The notes beneath the pieces are model-generated. The model was not told the origin of the DNA. It was given only the letters and a program-made list of their open reading frames with translations, and did no database searches. From Anthoceros angustus (Eukaryota > Streptophyta > Anthocerotopsida > Anthocerotales > Anthocerotaceae), in contig VJWM01000328.1 of the NCBI GenBank assembly GCA_010909165.1, forward strand, positions 1 to 64,000: a stretch of 64,000 nt of DNA. The letters run 5' to 3'. Of this stretch, positions 24,121 to 34,539 are shown piece by piece (position 1 is the first letter of the stretch; every line of letters starts with the position of its first letter). Position numbers and translations under genes: made by a program.

Positions 24121-24605
24121 GGGACTAGGCCACCCGGATGTCTTCGCTGAAGCTACCTACCGCTCCCAAGATGTCATAATCTGGAATAAGGAGGAGCTTA
24201 CTTACCACTCTAGAATTGAAGAACCTACGTTCCCCGCGTTCGAAGTTGTCCTGAAAATTGCGTTTGCCCTTTGTAGAGCAATGGATAATCGTTGCCGGAA
24301 GAATGCCACCACACATGAAAAAGGGAGACCTGCCTCGTTCTTGCGGATGCGATATGCTTTAGCACAACCCTTGATAAACCTCGAGAAGTCCTTGCCCATG
24401 GCCCCATGAGTCTCAATAGCAAAAGGAATGAAAGTATGACCTTCCTACATATGGGTGTACTTGTGAACCTTGGTTGTAGCGCATCCCTCTACCGCCCAAC
24501 CCGGAGAGTTGATGACATGCTCGTAGACAGCATCCCGAGTAGAGTCAATTACAACCACATATGCAACTCTACCTAGTCCCCTTAGATCAGAAACAGGTCA
24601 GCCTT
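24121..24605 (-). mobile_element. LINE 3' end with restriction-like endonuclease domain (fragment)
   Basis: Reading the minus strand from about 24600: VVVIDSTRDAVYEHVINS, then a Gly/Cys stretch, KVHKYTHM, a stop, then HTFIPFAIETHGAMGKDFSR and a helical tail. This is the D...K...F.PfaiEThG order of the restriction-like endonuclease at the C-terminus of some plant and algal non-LTR retrotransposons. One stop and later frame shifts show it is dead. The reverse transcriptase is absent. A related fragment lies at 33353-33935. Confidence 0.62.
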
Positions 24606-24664
24606 GAGAGCAAGCAAAGTATATGGGCGCTCCCTGAAAGGAAAGAATCCACTCCCCCTCTGTA

Positions 24665-26185
24665 AATAAATATAGCGGAAGTGCTCTTACACAAAAGACA
24701 CACACAATGCACAAGAGCGAATGAATTAATAAAGCACAAAGGTCTTTAAATACAAAACTGTGTGTGTAACCCTAAGTTACATAAATAACCCTAATTAACA
24801 TAACCCAAGGGCAAGATTAAAACCTATTTACTAACACTCCCTCTTAACCCAAGCGCGGGTTACAGCAGCAGAGCATAGCTTGAGCGTGCACATCATTAAG
24901 TGTAAGCGAGGCCAGTTACTCGCGGTAATCCCTTCGAATTCCTCTGTACAGACATGGAGACCACGCCTGCTGAGCCATGGAGCCTCCTACTTATAGCCCT
25001 CATCGCCACGATCCTTCTGGCAACAATTGTGGTGGGCGCCGCGATGGCGAGCATCATGGGCTCTCCGGCCCAGCAGCCTCGATCACCAAAGGAGTAGGAG
25101 ATGATCACACTGACGCAGGGAGGATGACCAGCTCGCAAGTAAGAATCCAAGCGGGAACATGGTGACAGTGAGAAAGCGCGAGCTTTCCCTCAGAATAAAT
25201 ATAGCGGAGTGCTCTTACACAAAGACACACACAATGCACGAATGAATTAATAAAGCACAAAGGTCTTTAAATACAAAGCGTGTGTAACCCTAAGTTACAT
25301 AAATAACCTAATTAACATAACCCAAGGCAAGATTAAAACCTATTTACTAACACTCCTCTTAACCCAAGCGCGGTTACGGCAGCGAGCATAGCAGCGTGCA
25401 TCATTAAGTGTAAGCGAGCCATCGCGGTAATCCCTTCAATTCCTCGCAGACATGGAGACCACGCTGCTGAGCCATGGAGCCTCCTACTTATAGCCCTCAT
25501 CGCCACGATCCTTCCGGCAACAATTGTGGTGGGCGCCGCGATGGCGAGCATCATGGGCTCTCCGGCCCAGCAGCCTCGATCACCAAAGGGTAGGAGATGA
25601 TCACACTGACGCAGGGAGGATGACCAGCTCGCAAGTAAGAATCAAGCGGGAACATGGTGACAGTGAGAAAGCGCGAGCTTTCCCTCAGAATAAATATAGC
25701 GGAGTGCTCTTACACAAAGACACACACAATGCACGAATGAATTAATAAAGCACAAAGGTCTTTAAATACAAAGCGTGTGTAACCCTAAGTTACATAAATA
25801 ACCTAATTAACATAACAAGGATTAAAACCTATTTACTAACACTCCTCTTAACCCAAGCGCGGTTACGGCGTGAGCATAGCAGCGTGCATCATTAAGTGTA
25901 AGCGAGGCGGTTACTCGCGGTAATCCCTTCAATTCCTCCATGCGGAGCATGGACCACGCTGCTTGAGCCATGGAGCCTCCTACTTATAGCCCTCATCGCC
26001 GCGATCCTTCCGGCAACAATTGTGGTGGGCCGCGATGGCGAGCTCTTCTGGGCTCTCCGGCCCAGCAGCCTCGATCCAGGTAGGAGATGATCACTTCTGT
26101 TGAGAGACGGGAGGGCCGGTGACCACCCGGCCATAGTAAGAATCAAGCGAGACATGGTGACAGTGAGAAAGCGCGAGCTTTCCCT
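24665..26185. repeat. Three-copy tandem array of about 0.5-kb units
   Basis: Units start with aataaatatagcgg at 24665, 25194 and 25689, so periods are 529 and 495 bp. Each unit contains a tacttatagccctcatcgcc stretch, the rich block ggcaacaattgtggtgggc, and an ataaataaccctaattaaca AT-rich part. Copies 2 and 3 differ from copy 1 largely by missing single bases or short blocks. No ORF is shared in frame. It abuts the LTR element to the right. Confidence 0.85.
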
Positions 26186-26327
26186 CGACAGAGAGCATCA
26201 GCAACCGGCTACGTCAGCAGGAGTAAGCACTTGAATTCATATAAGCACTTCCTCGACCAACAACCAAACAAATCTAATCGCGAGATATAGGTGCAAATCA
26301 ATAACGGAGGGAGTAGCTCGCACATCG

Positions 26328-26872
26328 TGGCACAAACACACTCTCCCCACGAGAACAACACGCAAATTCCTCACATCGCTCCTGAGTCATAGCTTTGGCC
26401 TCCTCACAACACCCTTGCATTAGATATCTAGAGGACAAGCTATGATCCGAGCTTGTCCTCAATGGAAGGGTCTATATATACTAGACCTGGCATCGCATAT
26501 TCCTAAGATATCCTATTGGCATCAAGATACGAAATATCCTAAGAATACACTATAATATGCAAGGAATATGCCAAAGCATATTACTTGAGCTTATCCACTT
26601 AGCTATTGTATCCTAAGAATACACTATAATATGCAAGGAATATGCCAAAGCATATTACTTGAGCTTATCCACTTAGCTATTGCTAACCATGTTTAATTAA
26701 CACTAATCAATGCTTAATTAACATAAGCACTTTAGATTAATTAACACTAATCAATGCTTAATTAAGCACTTTAGATTAATTAACACTAATTACTTACTTA
26801 AAGATAAGTAATTAGATTAATTAATGCTAATCAAACACTAAACCCAAGTGCATAGATTAGTATCACACGGCA
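26328..26872 (-). repeat. Left LTR (3' LTR relative to coding strand)
   Basis: 545 bp starting TGGCACAAACACACTCTCC and ending TATCACACGGCA. It contains an internal tandem duplication of about 73 bp (tatcctaagaatacactata...) and an AT-rich 3' half built of taattaacactaatcaatgc units. Matches 31384-31931 almost end to end. Confidence 0.88.
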
Positions 26873-27081
26873 TGGCGGTCATCGCACGAGGTAAGCACTT
26901 GAATTCATATAAGCACTTCCTCAACAAACAACCAAGCAAACAAATCTAATACGCAGATATAGGTGCAACCAATCCCCGATAATGTGAGACTCTAAGTCAA
27001 AACATTATCATTAGTAGACTACACGTCGCACCTCATGTAGCGCATTGTGCACAAAACCAATCTCCTTGAATGTCGTCCAGG

Positions 27082-27339
27082 TTATGAACCTTGTCCATGA
27101 GTGGAGGTTGTCTTGACATCCTCATGCTCATGTGGACTACTCTCCCCCGGTTGCTCGCCATTTTCTTCTTGCCTTCGAGCTGCCTCTGCGAACACTTGTT
27201 CATCCTTGATTAGTTCTATGTGGAACTTCCCTTTGGTGTACTTCCCCATCTCCATAGCGTGAAAGCAAACACATGTCGCGATGCCTCCAACAACTCCTTT
27301 AGGGCCCTGATTGCTCTTCAACTCGATGCTGTTAACCAC
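27082..27339 (-). pseudogene. Possible N-terminal stub of a reverse transcriptase
   Basis: The ORF has IELKSNQGP and KFHIELIKDEQVFAEAARRQ, resembling the H.I.L......A.ARRQ segment just before the RT core of gypsy polyproteins. The catalytic YxDD region is absent, and the sequence then passes into LTR-adjacent DNA. The assignment is tentative. Confidence 0.35.
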
Positions 27340-27381
27340 TCATGTGTTGTGGCTCGGATGGCTTGCACGCTTCCTCTACGC

Positions 27382-28311
27382 TTACTCTCCTTGCCTCCAA
27401 ACTCGCCTTCTCTTGTTGAGATGCGAGTCGAATCCTTCACCCGAACCGCCTTCAACCCCGCCTTCTTGGTTTGAAGTTGGTAGCGACTCAGCTAAACAAC
27501 GGTCATCATGTTCCATGTCAAATGCTTGCCCAAGCAATCGACACCGTTCCTTCTCGGTCACTCCTCGGATCATGCCAAAATCCTCCGGACTTGCTTCTTC
27601 ATGCTCATGCATCTTGGCACATTCTCCAACATGTATCCACAAGGCCTTTCTTGCCCTTTACGGATCAAGCGCAAGATCCTCATCGTCATAGAACAATGTT
27701 GTTCGTGGATCCTTGAGACCTTGACCCTTTTCTGCGGAGGATAGTCCTTGACACTCCCAACTGCGATGACAAGGTCCACGGTTGCCCAAGACAACTCAAA
27801 TGGGACAACCCTATCATGCGAACATCCATCGGCGCCTCACGGTAACCCTTCACTACTCCCGTCGGAGGTTGGGTACTCCCCATCAAGTCTCTTACGCGCA
27901 CAATCCTTGCTTTTGGATCCGGGTCACAATGCACGTATCTTCGCACTTTGATGCCACACTTGCTTGCGCTGGCCGGTGCGATGCCTCCAAAGAGTTCCAC
28001 GAGCACTATGCCACCTTCCGAGGTCGCCATGTGATGACACAGGTGTTTAGGTCAGCAGGCTCAACCCTAGGCAAGAACTTACAGCAGTTCTCCGGCTCAT
28101 AGGACACTGGTCCTCTTGCACCATCCTCCACAGCTTTTGCACGGCTCATTGCTGCAGTCACCAGCTCCGTCCGGCTGACTTGAAGAACCTCCTCTGAGGG
28201 TGGTTGCAACCCTAGCTTGTCTTCCTCCTCCTCGTCGAAATCCTCCATCAGGTCAGTTGCGGTTGTTAGACACACGCCAAGAGGTTCAAGCACGTATGGC
28301 GTGTCCTTCAC
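27382..28311 (-). CDS. C5-cytosine DNA methyltransferase domain carried by the LTR element (frameshifted)
   Basis: Motifs occur in the correct order on the minus strand across three frames. Motif I is IVLVELFGGIA (about 28012-27975), motif II is YVHCDPDPKAR, and DLVIA precedes motif IV. Motif IV reads CQGLSSAEKGQGLKDPRTT (about 27757-27700) and keeps the catalytic Cys in the CQ.LS context, though the residue before it reads Glu, not Pro. Then follow MRILRLIRKGQERP and the motif VI box GYMLENVP (about 27635-27615). The C-terminal part has EDFGMIRGVTEKERCRLLGQ. The layout (no long N-terminal domains, LENV box, G.T..ER..LLGQAF end) is nearest to the DNMT3/DRM-like group, but this is a judgement by eye. 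At least two frame changes are needed, so as it stands the copy is inactive. An acidic linker (DFDEEEEDKLG) precedes it in frame with the upstream part. Confidence 0.82.
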
Positions 28312-28440
28312 TCTGGCGCCAAACCTTTGGGTGAGCTGTTGGCAATGAGGTTCTCATGATCCTTGCCATGCATGCAGAGGGATGCGGGCAATCCGTTCAT
28401 CGGTTGTCCACAAATCCGACTGACTGTACAAACCACCTGC

Positions 28441-28911
28441 TCAGCGTGTGACATCAAATGTGTCTTCCGGTGCCTCGACAAAAAGTCTTGGTTTGAATGA
28501 AAACACTTGCCAGTGCTCGTCAGTGCGGATCTTCCACTTGGTTTCCTTCAACCTTTCTTGGTGGAGACCCAACGCTTCCTTCACTCTTCTTCCAACGATC
28601 ACCGGCTGTGCTCCGGTGTCAATCAACACCCTCCTTGGTGCGAATCCATTGATTTCAATGTGCCTCTCCCGATTGTTGACCAAAGCCACCCCCACTCGTG
28701 CAGCATTCCGCTTCTCCACAGAGATGCTTGGTTCGGAGGTCAGCAATGACATCATTGCTACCTGCTGTGGCAAATCTTGGACACTTGCTTCGTCTTCAAG
28801 GGTTGTCAACATCCGCCGAGTCAAACCCCTGACTTCCTTCACGCTCAACCCCATGTCTTGTAGGCTGAAACATGGCATCTCCAGAAGCTTTTGTGCCATC
28901 GTCTCGTGCAA
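28441..28911 (-). CDS. Retropepsin-like aspartic protease of the LTR element
   Basis: A continuous 156-aa ORF. The catalytic box is RRVLIDTGAQPVIVG (D-T-G, near 28635-28590), followed by REALGL-type helix residues VKEALGLHQERL. This is the gypsy-type protease that matures gag-pol. It is preceded by the gag nucleocapsid region and followed by the linker to the methyltransferase, in the position where RT would normally follow. Confidence 0.78.
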   Translation of the reverse strand: MHETMAQKLLEMPCFSLQDMGLSVKEVRGLTRRMLTTLEDEASVQDLPQQVAMMSLLTSEPSISVEKRNAARVGVALVNNRERHIEINGFAPRRVLIDTGAQPVIVGRRVKEALGLHQERLKETKWKIRTDEHWQVFSFKPRLFVEAPEDTFDVTR

Positions 28912-30460
28912 TCACATGGGTTTCTCCACATCGCCCACTGGACTTTGATGTTGCTCCCGCAGTTGTTCCTGGCAATGGCTCAAACGACTTTGGCATCTTG
29001 GCATAGGTTCAGGAAGAGGATCCGAAGCTTCCTTCCGTGTCTTCCGCACTGCAGGTGTCAAGACGTCCTCTTCTTCCTCTGAGCTATCTTCTCTCGTAGC
29101 TGCCAGAGGTTTCTTCCCCTTGCCCTTGGATCTGGTCACAGTCGCCATGTATCCAAGCTTGTGCTCATCTTCTTCGTCCTCTGATGATGAACTGCTGCTC
29201 TCCTTGATCTTCGCCTTCCGCACCAACTTCTCCAGCTTTGCGAGGCGTGCCACGTAGCTGTCCATCGTCTTCTTTGATGCTTCCCGTTTCTTTTGTCCAC
29301 GGGACTTCGCCGGTGCCTCCTCCACGGCGCCTTTGCTCTTCGCTGATTTTGTGGATGAGGTTGACGCAGATGCATTGGCCGGGGTTGCTGCTCGATAACC
29401 CGTAGGCCGCAATTCCGGATGCTTCTCCCAACATGCCGCTTCATTGTGCCGTACCTCCACACCTAGGGCATGGCTCCTCACCCTTGACTCCTCCGAATGC
29501 ATGCTCGCACTCATGAGGGAATGGTCCGTCCTCGGCACCTCACGCAGGGCTCGTCACTTGGGGCTGTGGGTGGCTTGTCTCGCCGAGCTCCTCCACTCGA
29601 CCTCCGTCGGTCATGTCGTCCACCACTCCTACTTGTCTTTGGAGTAATCACTTGCAACACGAGAGAAAGTGTCGTGGCCCTATCTTGTCGACCATCTCGT
29701 ACACTTCCTTGAGGGTGTAGTGTTGCCCTCTTGTGCACCGCTTGTTGCACCTTCATGCGCGTGCATATGGCAATGCTGCAAGTACTTCTCTGCTGACCCG
29801 TCGGTCACTCATGATCTTGGTGTCACGTACCAGCGGTCGATTCTTGATAAGCCATCTTTGCGGTCTCGACTTCATCTTGAAGTGTGTCACCGGAGATCTT
29901 CTCATCCGTGCTTGCGAAACTCCAGGAAGATGTCAAACATCTCTTGATGGGATCGTGCCCACTCGGTGCCACTGCTCGTCCGTTCCTTTGAGCTTGTACT
30001 CACTGGTCCTCCGGATGTGCGCTCAACAACCTCGCCTTGTGCTCGCGATAGCACGCCAATGCTTCATCCCCCAAGTACTTCGGCATTTGGATGAAGCCGT
30101 ATCGCTTCGTGTATCCGGTCTTCAATTCCATCTCCGCACACACCGTACTTCTCGATGAAGTCCTCCGGTGGCAAGGTGCCGCTCCTGTGAACAACTCCAT
30201 TCGATCCTTGTCTCCTCCCATCTTGGCGACTCCAAGAGACAAGTCCTCCTCATTGCCGCTCACCGAGTTGTCCGGCACTAACGTGTCTTGTGTGTTGCCA
30301 CTCCGGATCCTTCAAAGATTGTTGATTGTGTCTGGGTTCCTCCGCGTCCTTGGTACCAAAATCGAGGTGTTCGCACTTCTCTCTCTTGGTCGGGACTTCG
30401 AATTCGCTCTGATGGACTTGCTGGTTGGTAGCTCCGTCCGGATCGAGTGTGTCCAGGCAT
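28912..30460 (-). CDS. Gag-like region of the LTR element (broken into several frames)
   Basis: Minus-strand pieces at 30460-30278 (HTRSGRSYQPASPSERIRSP), 30278-30000 (capsid-like, GDEALACYREHKARLL), 29756-29511 and 29538-28912. A CCHC zinc knuckle is visible across a frame change near 29480-29420: C-P-R-C, four residues, H-N-E-A-A-C followed by WEKHPELRP. It is followed by a Ser/Lys-rich and acidic tail with a coiled-coil-like stretch (YVARLAKLEKLVRKAKIKE). This is normal gag architecture, but at least three frameshifts separate the parts. Confidence 0.65.
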
Positions 30461-30866
30461 GCACTCCAGGCGGTTAGTGGCTAGATCAAACCCTTAATCA
30501 AGGTTAACACACCCGCTATCTTAGATCGTGATTAGTGAAACCTCTAAGTATCTATGCATGTTAAAATTGCATACAAATACTCTGCAGGCTACATTGGTCA
30601 AAAAGCTGGGTGAGTTGGATAGCAAAGGCATAGGAACTCAGAGTTAAGCACCCTGGATGGATGGATCGTCTGGATGGGGTGCCAACTAACTAGGAGTTTT
30701 GGACAGAAAGTGAAATCAAATGGACTGATGACATACCCATGTCTATCCACTTCTCCCTTATCCCTTGGAATCCGGGGCCCAAGAGTAAAATACTCTTGTT
30801 TCTCCCTTGGTTGGTTGGCCTTAAAAGGCCAGCCCCCCTTGTGGAGGCCTCATTCCTCTCCTTGGT

Positions 30867-31130
30867 ATGGGCTTCTTCGCCTCCTCTCCTTGGCCTTGGA
30901 CTTGGGCTTCTTCGCCTCCTCTCCTTGGCCTTGGACTTGGGCTTCTTCGCCTCCTCTCCTTGGCCTTGGACTTGGGCTTCGCCTCCTCTCCTTGGCCTTG
31001 GACTTGGGCTTCTTCGCCTCCTCTCCTTGGCCTTGGACTTGGGCTTCGCCTCCTCTCCTTGGCCTTGGCTTGGGCTTCGCCTCCTCTCCTTGGCCTTGGG
31101 CTTGGTCCTCTCTGGCCTCAAGCCTTGGGC
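30867..31130. repeat. 33-bp tandem repeat encoding a basic protein repeat
   Basis: About eight units of ttcgcctcctctccttggcc followed by ttggacttgggc, with a few units shortened. In the minus-strand ORF 31235-30690 they give KAKERRRRSPSPRPRRGG-type repeats. The array lies between the 5' LTR and gag of the LTR element. Confidence 0.85.
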
Positions 31131-31154
31131 ACACTTGAGTCCCTTGCCTACTTG

Positions 31155-31383
31155 CGGCGCTTGCCTCGCCTCGCCTCGCCTAGCACGGCCTAGCATCGCC
31201 TGGCATCGCCTAGCACGCCTAGCATCGCCTGGCATCGCCTAGCATCGCCTAGCACGCCAGCATCGCCTGGCATCGCCTAGCATCGCCTGGCATCGCCTAG
31301 CATCGCTGGCATCGCCTGGCATCGCCTGGCATCGCCTGGCATCGCCTAGCATCGCCTGGCATCGCTGGCATCGCCTGGCATCG
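31155..31383. repeat. 10-11-bp tandem repeat (catcgcctgg/catcgcctag)
   Basis: About 22 near-identical units run without spacers right up to the LTR start at 31384, where the primer-binding site would be expected for minus-strand coding. Units alternate ggcatcgcct and agcatcgcct. Not a CRISPR array: there are no spacers. Confidence 0.88.
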
Positions 31384-31931
31384 TGGCACAAACACACTCT
31401 CCCCACGAGAACAACACGCAATTCCTCACATCGCTCTGAGTCATAGCTTTGGCCTCCTCACAACACCCTTGCATTGCATATCTAGAGGACAAGCTATGAT
31501 CGAGCTTGTCCTCAATGGAAGGGTCTATATACTAGACCACGGCATGCATATTCCTAAGATATCCTATTGGCATCAGCATATGCCGGAAATATCCTAAGAA
31601 TACACTATAATATGCAAGGAATATGCCAAAGCATATGACTTGAGCCTATCCACTTAGCTATTGTATCATAAGAATATACTATAATATACAAGGAATATGC
31701 CAAAGCATATTACTTGAGCTTATCTACTTAGCTATTGCTAATCATGTTTAATTAACACTAATCTATGCTTAATTAACAAAATACCTTAGAATAATTAACA
31801 TTAATCAATGCTTAATTAATATAAGCACCTTAGATTAATTGACACTAATTACTTACTTAAAGATAAGTAATTAGATTAATTAATGCTAATCAAACACTAA
31901 ACCCAAGTGCATAGATTAGTATCACACGGCA
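31384..31931 (-). repeat. Right LTR (5' LTR relative to coding strand)
   Basis: 548 bp matching 26328-26872, with the same ends (TGGCAC...CGGCA) and the same internal 73-bp duplication. It differs by scattered substitutions and several short indels. Confidence 0.88.
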
Positions 31932-32474
31932 TGATAGCTCCCTCTGCAGCACCGTAGCATGTTGGTAGCCCTAACTCTTGGTGGCCTAGCTAAGCTGATA
32001 GAAACCTCCTGTGGCACCTCCACAAAACCTTGGAGAAGTGCGACGAGTTGAAGACTATTCCGAATTCTGCAAAGGAAAGGACACGGCAGCTGGAGGAACT
32101 TCTGCAGAAGACGCCACCCAAGGACATCCTGGCTCACCCTTTGACTCCAGCCGAATGTCGAGCAGTCATCAAAGAGCTAGAGCTCCTTGGATACATCTAC
32201 CGCCCACCAGTCTGAAACTGGTAAGTCTGATTTGTTGTTTTGCAACTCACTTACTATACTTGGCAGCATCCACGGCTAGGTTTAGCAACTAAGCTTCATC
32301 CATGAACGTTCCAAGTAACCTGTACTGACACTCACCTGTATGCAGCATGAAGATAGAGGGATAGCATAAGTACATGCCCTGTCCACGAAGGACCCAGTGA
32401 CATGAGCTGAAGACTGGTCCCTGCGAGGACATGTCATTTTCTTGGCAGTTGTCCTCTCTGCTGCATTAGGTAGG

Positions 32475-33097
32475 TTAATTTCCTGCTATAGGCATAGTGA
32501 AAACTCTGAGCCCAAGGGCTGCAAGGTGCTTATAGTGTTTGAGCTTGGATAAGCCTTTTGTAAGAACATCAGCTGTGTTCTCATCAGTACTAATGTATTG
32601 CACCTTTACTTTGCCTCTTTCAGCCACATCACGGGTGTAGTGGTGATACAATTCAATGTGCTTAGTCCTTGCGTGAAAGCGAGGATTTGACACAAGAGCT
32701 ATGGCGGACATATTGTCGCATAAGAGCAGAGTTGGACCTTCCTGTGGTAAGTTGATTGAGTCCAAAACTGTCTCTCCCATTCTAATTCCTTGCATGCGTA
32801 TGTTAGGGCTTTATATTCGGCTTCCGTGGACGAGAGGGCAAGTGAGGTCTGCTTCTTGCACGACCAATTGACAGCACCCATGGCCAACAAGAACACATGT
32901 GCTAAAAGGCTCTTCCGAGAATCTGAGTCAGAAGCCCAATTAGCGTCTACATATGAGGCAAGTGTGAACTCCCTCTTACTGCTGCACACATAGTGTAGAC
33001 CATAGTCCATTGTCCCTCTGAGGTACCTGTAAATGCGCTTGACAGCACCCCAATGAGCCTTGCCATGTGACTTTAAGAACTGAGCTACTATACTCAC
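32475..33097 (-). mobile_element. Ty1/copia RNase H and pol C-terminus (fragment)
   Basis: Minus strand, two ORFs. 33097-32699 has HWGAVKRIYRYLRGTMDYGL, YVDANWASDSDSRKS (first RNase H Asp) and SLALSSTEAEYKALTYACKE (STEAEY box). 32795-32475 has LLLCDNMSAIALVSNPRFHA, RTKHIELYHHYTRD and ENTADVLTKGLSKLKH. These are the classical C-terminal copia pol motifs. One frameshift lies between them near 32750. RT, integrase and gag are not adjacent on this strand, so it is a truncated copy. The bases before it (31932-32474) hold only a 61-aa ORF (32030-32215) of unknown kind. Confidence 0.9.
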
Positions 33098-33352
33098 GGC
33101 ATTATTGAAGATAGGGTGTTGAGTTATTACTTAGAGTTTTAATATATCTGGTTATATAGTATGATAAAGAGATGATTTATTGAGGTGAAAGAACGATGAA
33201 AGAGACCATCTAGGAAGGGACAACAAATGGGGACCCGGGGGTCGGAGTGAAGAGGAGCAACTGAGCTCCCTACCTAAAGTGACCAACTGCACCCACAATG
33301 TCATATGCGGTAGAATAAACGGCCCGCAAACCACGGAGGAAGAGGAAAGGTA

Positions 33353-33935
33353 TCACCCACCGCCGCCCCTTATGGAGAATCGCTGAGAGTGCGTTGAAGA
33401 GCAATAGAAACCCGTCGGAAGTATCTTTGTGAAGTCTGAGAGGACAACCACTATACTGCGCATGGTAAGCTTTGGCACAAGACTTGACGAATTTGTCAAA
33501 GTCCTCACCATTGCCCCATACGTTTCTAGAGCAAGCGGGATAAAAAGGTGGCCCGCTTGCATCCTCGCTATACTTGCGGACCTTGAGAGCCGCACGGCGG
33601 CACCGGACGGTTGGTGATGACTGGCGGAGGTGGCGTCACATGCGGTCAAGAACTACCCATCCGCCACCACAACGGTCGCCACGGACAGGTATAAGTCCAC
33701 CCCGATTGAGCGACACAGAAGAAGAGTATACTCCCGCTCCCTCCAGCCATATAGCCACTTTCGCGAGCAATGGCAAACATGACGTCACGGATGGCGTCGT
33801 GAGTGGCAATGCGATGACCCCCGTGGGGACAACGAGCAAGGTGGACACCAGAGACGTTAAGGGCAGAGCCGCACTCACAAGTGAGGAGCGAAGAAGCCAC
33901 AGGCTGGAGTAGGCCGAGACGAAATCGCATCGCAA
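33353..33935 (-). mobile_element. LINE C-terminus: zinc-knuckle-like region and restriction-like endonuclease (fragment)
   Basis: Minus strand: CECGSALNVSGVHLARCPHG then GHRIATHDAIRDVMFAIARE, the C.C......G.Hl.rCp.GgHRi..HDaiRD pattern seen at the end of many plant and algal LINEs. About 300 bp later comes HLFIPLALETYGAMVRTL, the F.PlalEtyG box. Frames are broken. It is the same general element type as 24121-24605 but with diverged sequence. Confidence 0.68.
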
Positions 33936-34180
33936 TAGTGAAGGTGGTTGGTGCGATGTGAAGGTGGTTGGTGCGATGTTATAGTATGTGTGTATATAGC
34001 TTTATTTAAATAGCTTACCCTTTCATTAGGGTTGCGTCTCTAGGCCAAAGGTCATGTCTCTTGGCTACTAGAATAAGTCTAGTTGCTACAATTAATACTT
34101 ACTTATGTCTTTATGCACATATATACAATAATGTAATTGATAAATACTCAATTGGTTTGCACCATTATCATATTTCCACA

Positions 34181-34195
34181 TGGTATCGAGCCATG
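34181..34195 (+). promoter_or_regulatory. Copia-type primer-binding site and 5' LTR end
   Basis: TGGTATCGAGCCATG directly follows ...tttccaca. It is one or two changes from the initiator-Met tRNA primer-binding site (TGGTATCAGAGC) used by plant copia elements, so the LTR would end at 34180 and the element would run to the right. The LTR start was not found; a short duplication (gaaggtggttggtgcgatgt twice) sits at 33941-33980. Confidence 0.55.
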
Positions 34196-34539
34196 CTAGG
34201 TGCATTGCATTCACAAGAATGCACATTAAATTGTGCACATATAGATGTGCATATAGAAGTTCTTTGTGTTTGTTTCTTTATTAGAAAACAATTTCTAATA
34301 GGAAATCAAGAAAATGTTTGAGAAACCCTTTTTGTAGTTATTTTGTTTGATTTGTTTATAGGAATTTTGCATTTCTAGGAGCCCATTATAGCGCATCTAT
34401 TGCCAGATTGTTGCAAAGCAATCTGTCATCAGGTACGCTAGAACGGCTGCCAGAAGCAGCAAATATCTTTATAAAAATCATATAGAATTACAAAATGTTT
34501 CTTGGAATTTTCTAAAATATAAGAATTTTGGCCAAATGA

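Larger units (their letters stand above)
26328..31931 (-). mobile_element. LTR element with gag, protease and a C5 DNA methyltransferase; no complete RT or integrase
   Basis: Two direct repeats of 545 and 548 bp (26328-26872, 31384-31931) begin TGGCAC and end CGGCA, giving standard TG...CA LTR ends. The 4.5 kb between them code on the minus strand in the order basic repeat region, gag (30460-28912), aspartic protease (28911-28441), linker, C5 methyltransferase (28311-27382) and a short reverse-transcriptase-like stub (27339-27082). No RT catalytic block, RNase H or integrase is present, so the element would need proteins from a relative. I found no clear target-site duplication (catcg left, tgata right), primer-binding site or polypurine tract. 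Reading frames are broken several times. LTR divergence suggests it is not recent. Confidence 0.8.

Noticed and set aside
30674-31242. Plus-strand ORFs of Leu/Trp/Ser repeats
   Set aside because: Pure translation of the 33-bp tandem repeat in the antisense direction of the LTR element.
31155-31383. CRISPR-like array
   Set aside because: Units are directly abutting with no spacers and the window is eukaryotic.
32030-32215. 61-aa ORF beside the right LTR
   Set aside because: Clean helical sequence but no recognisable family and no neighbouring exons; too little to call.
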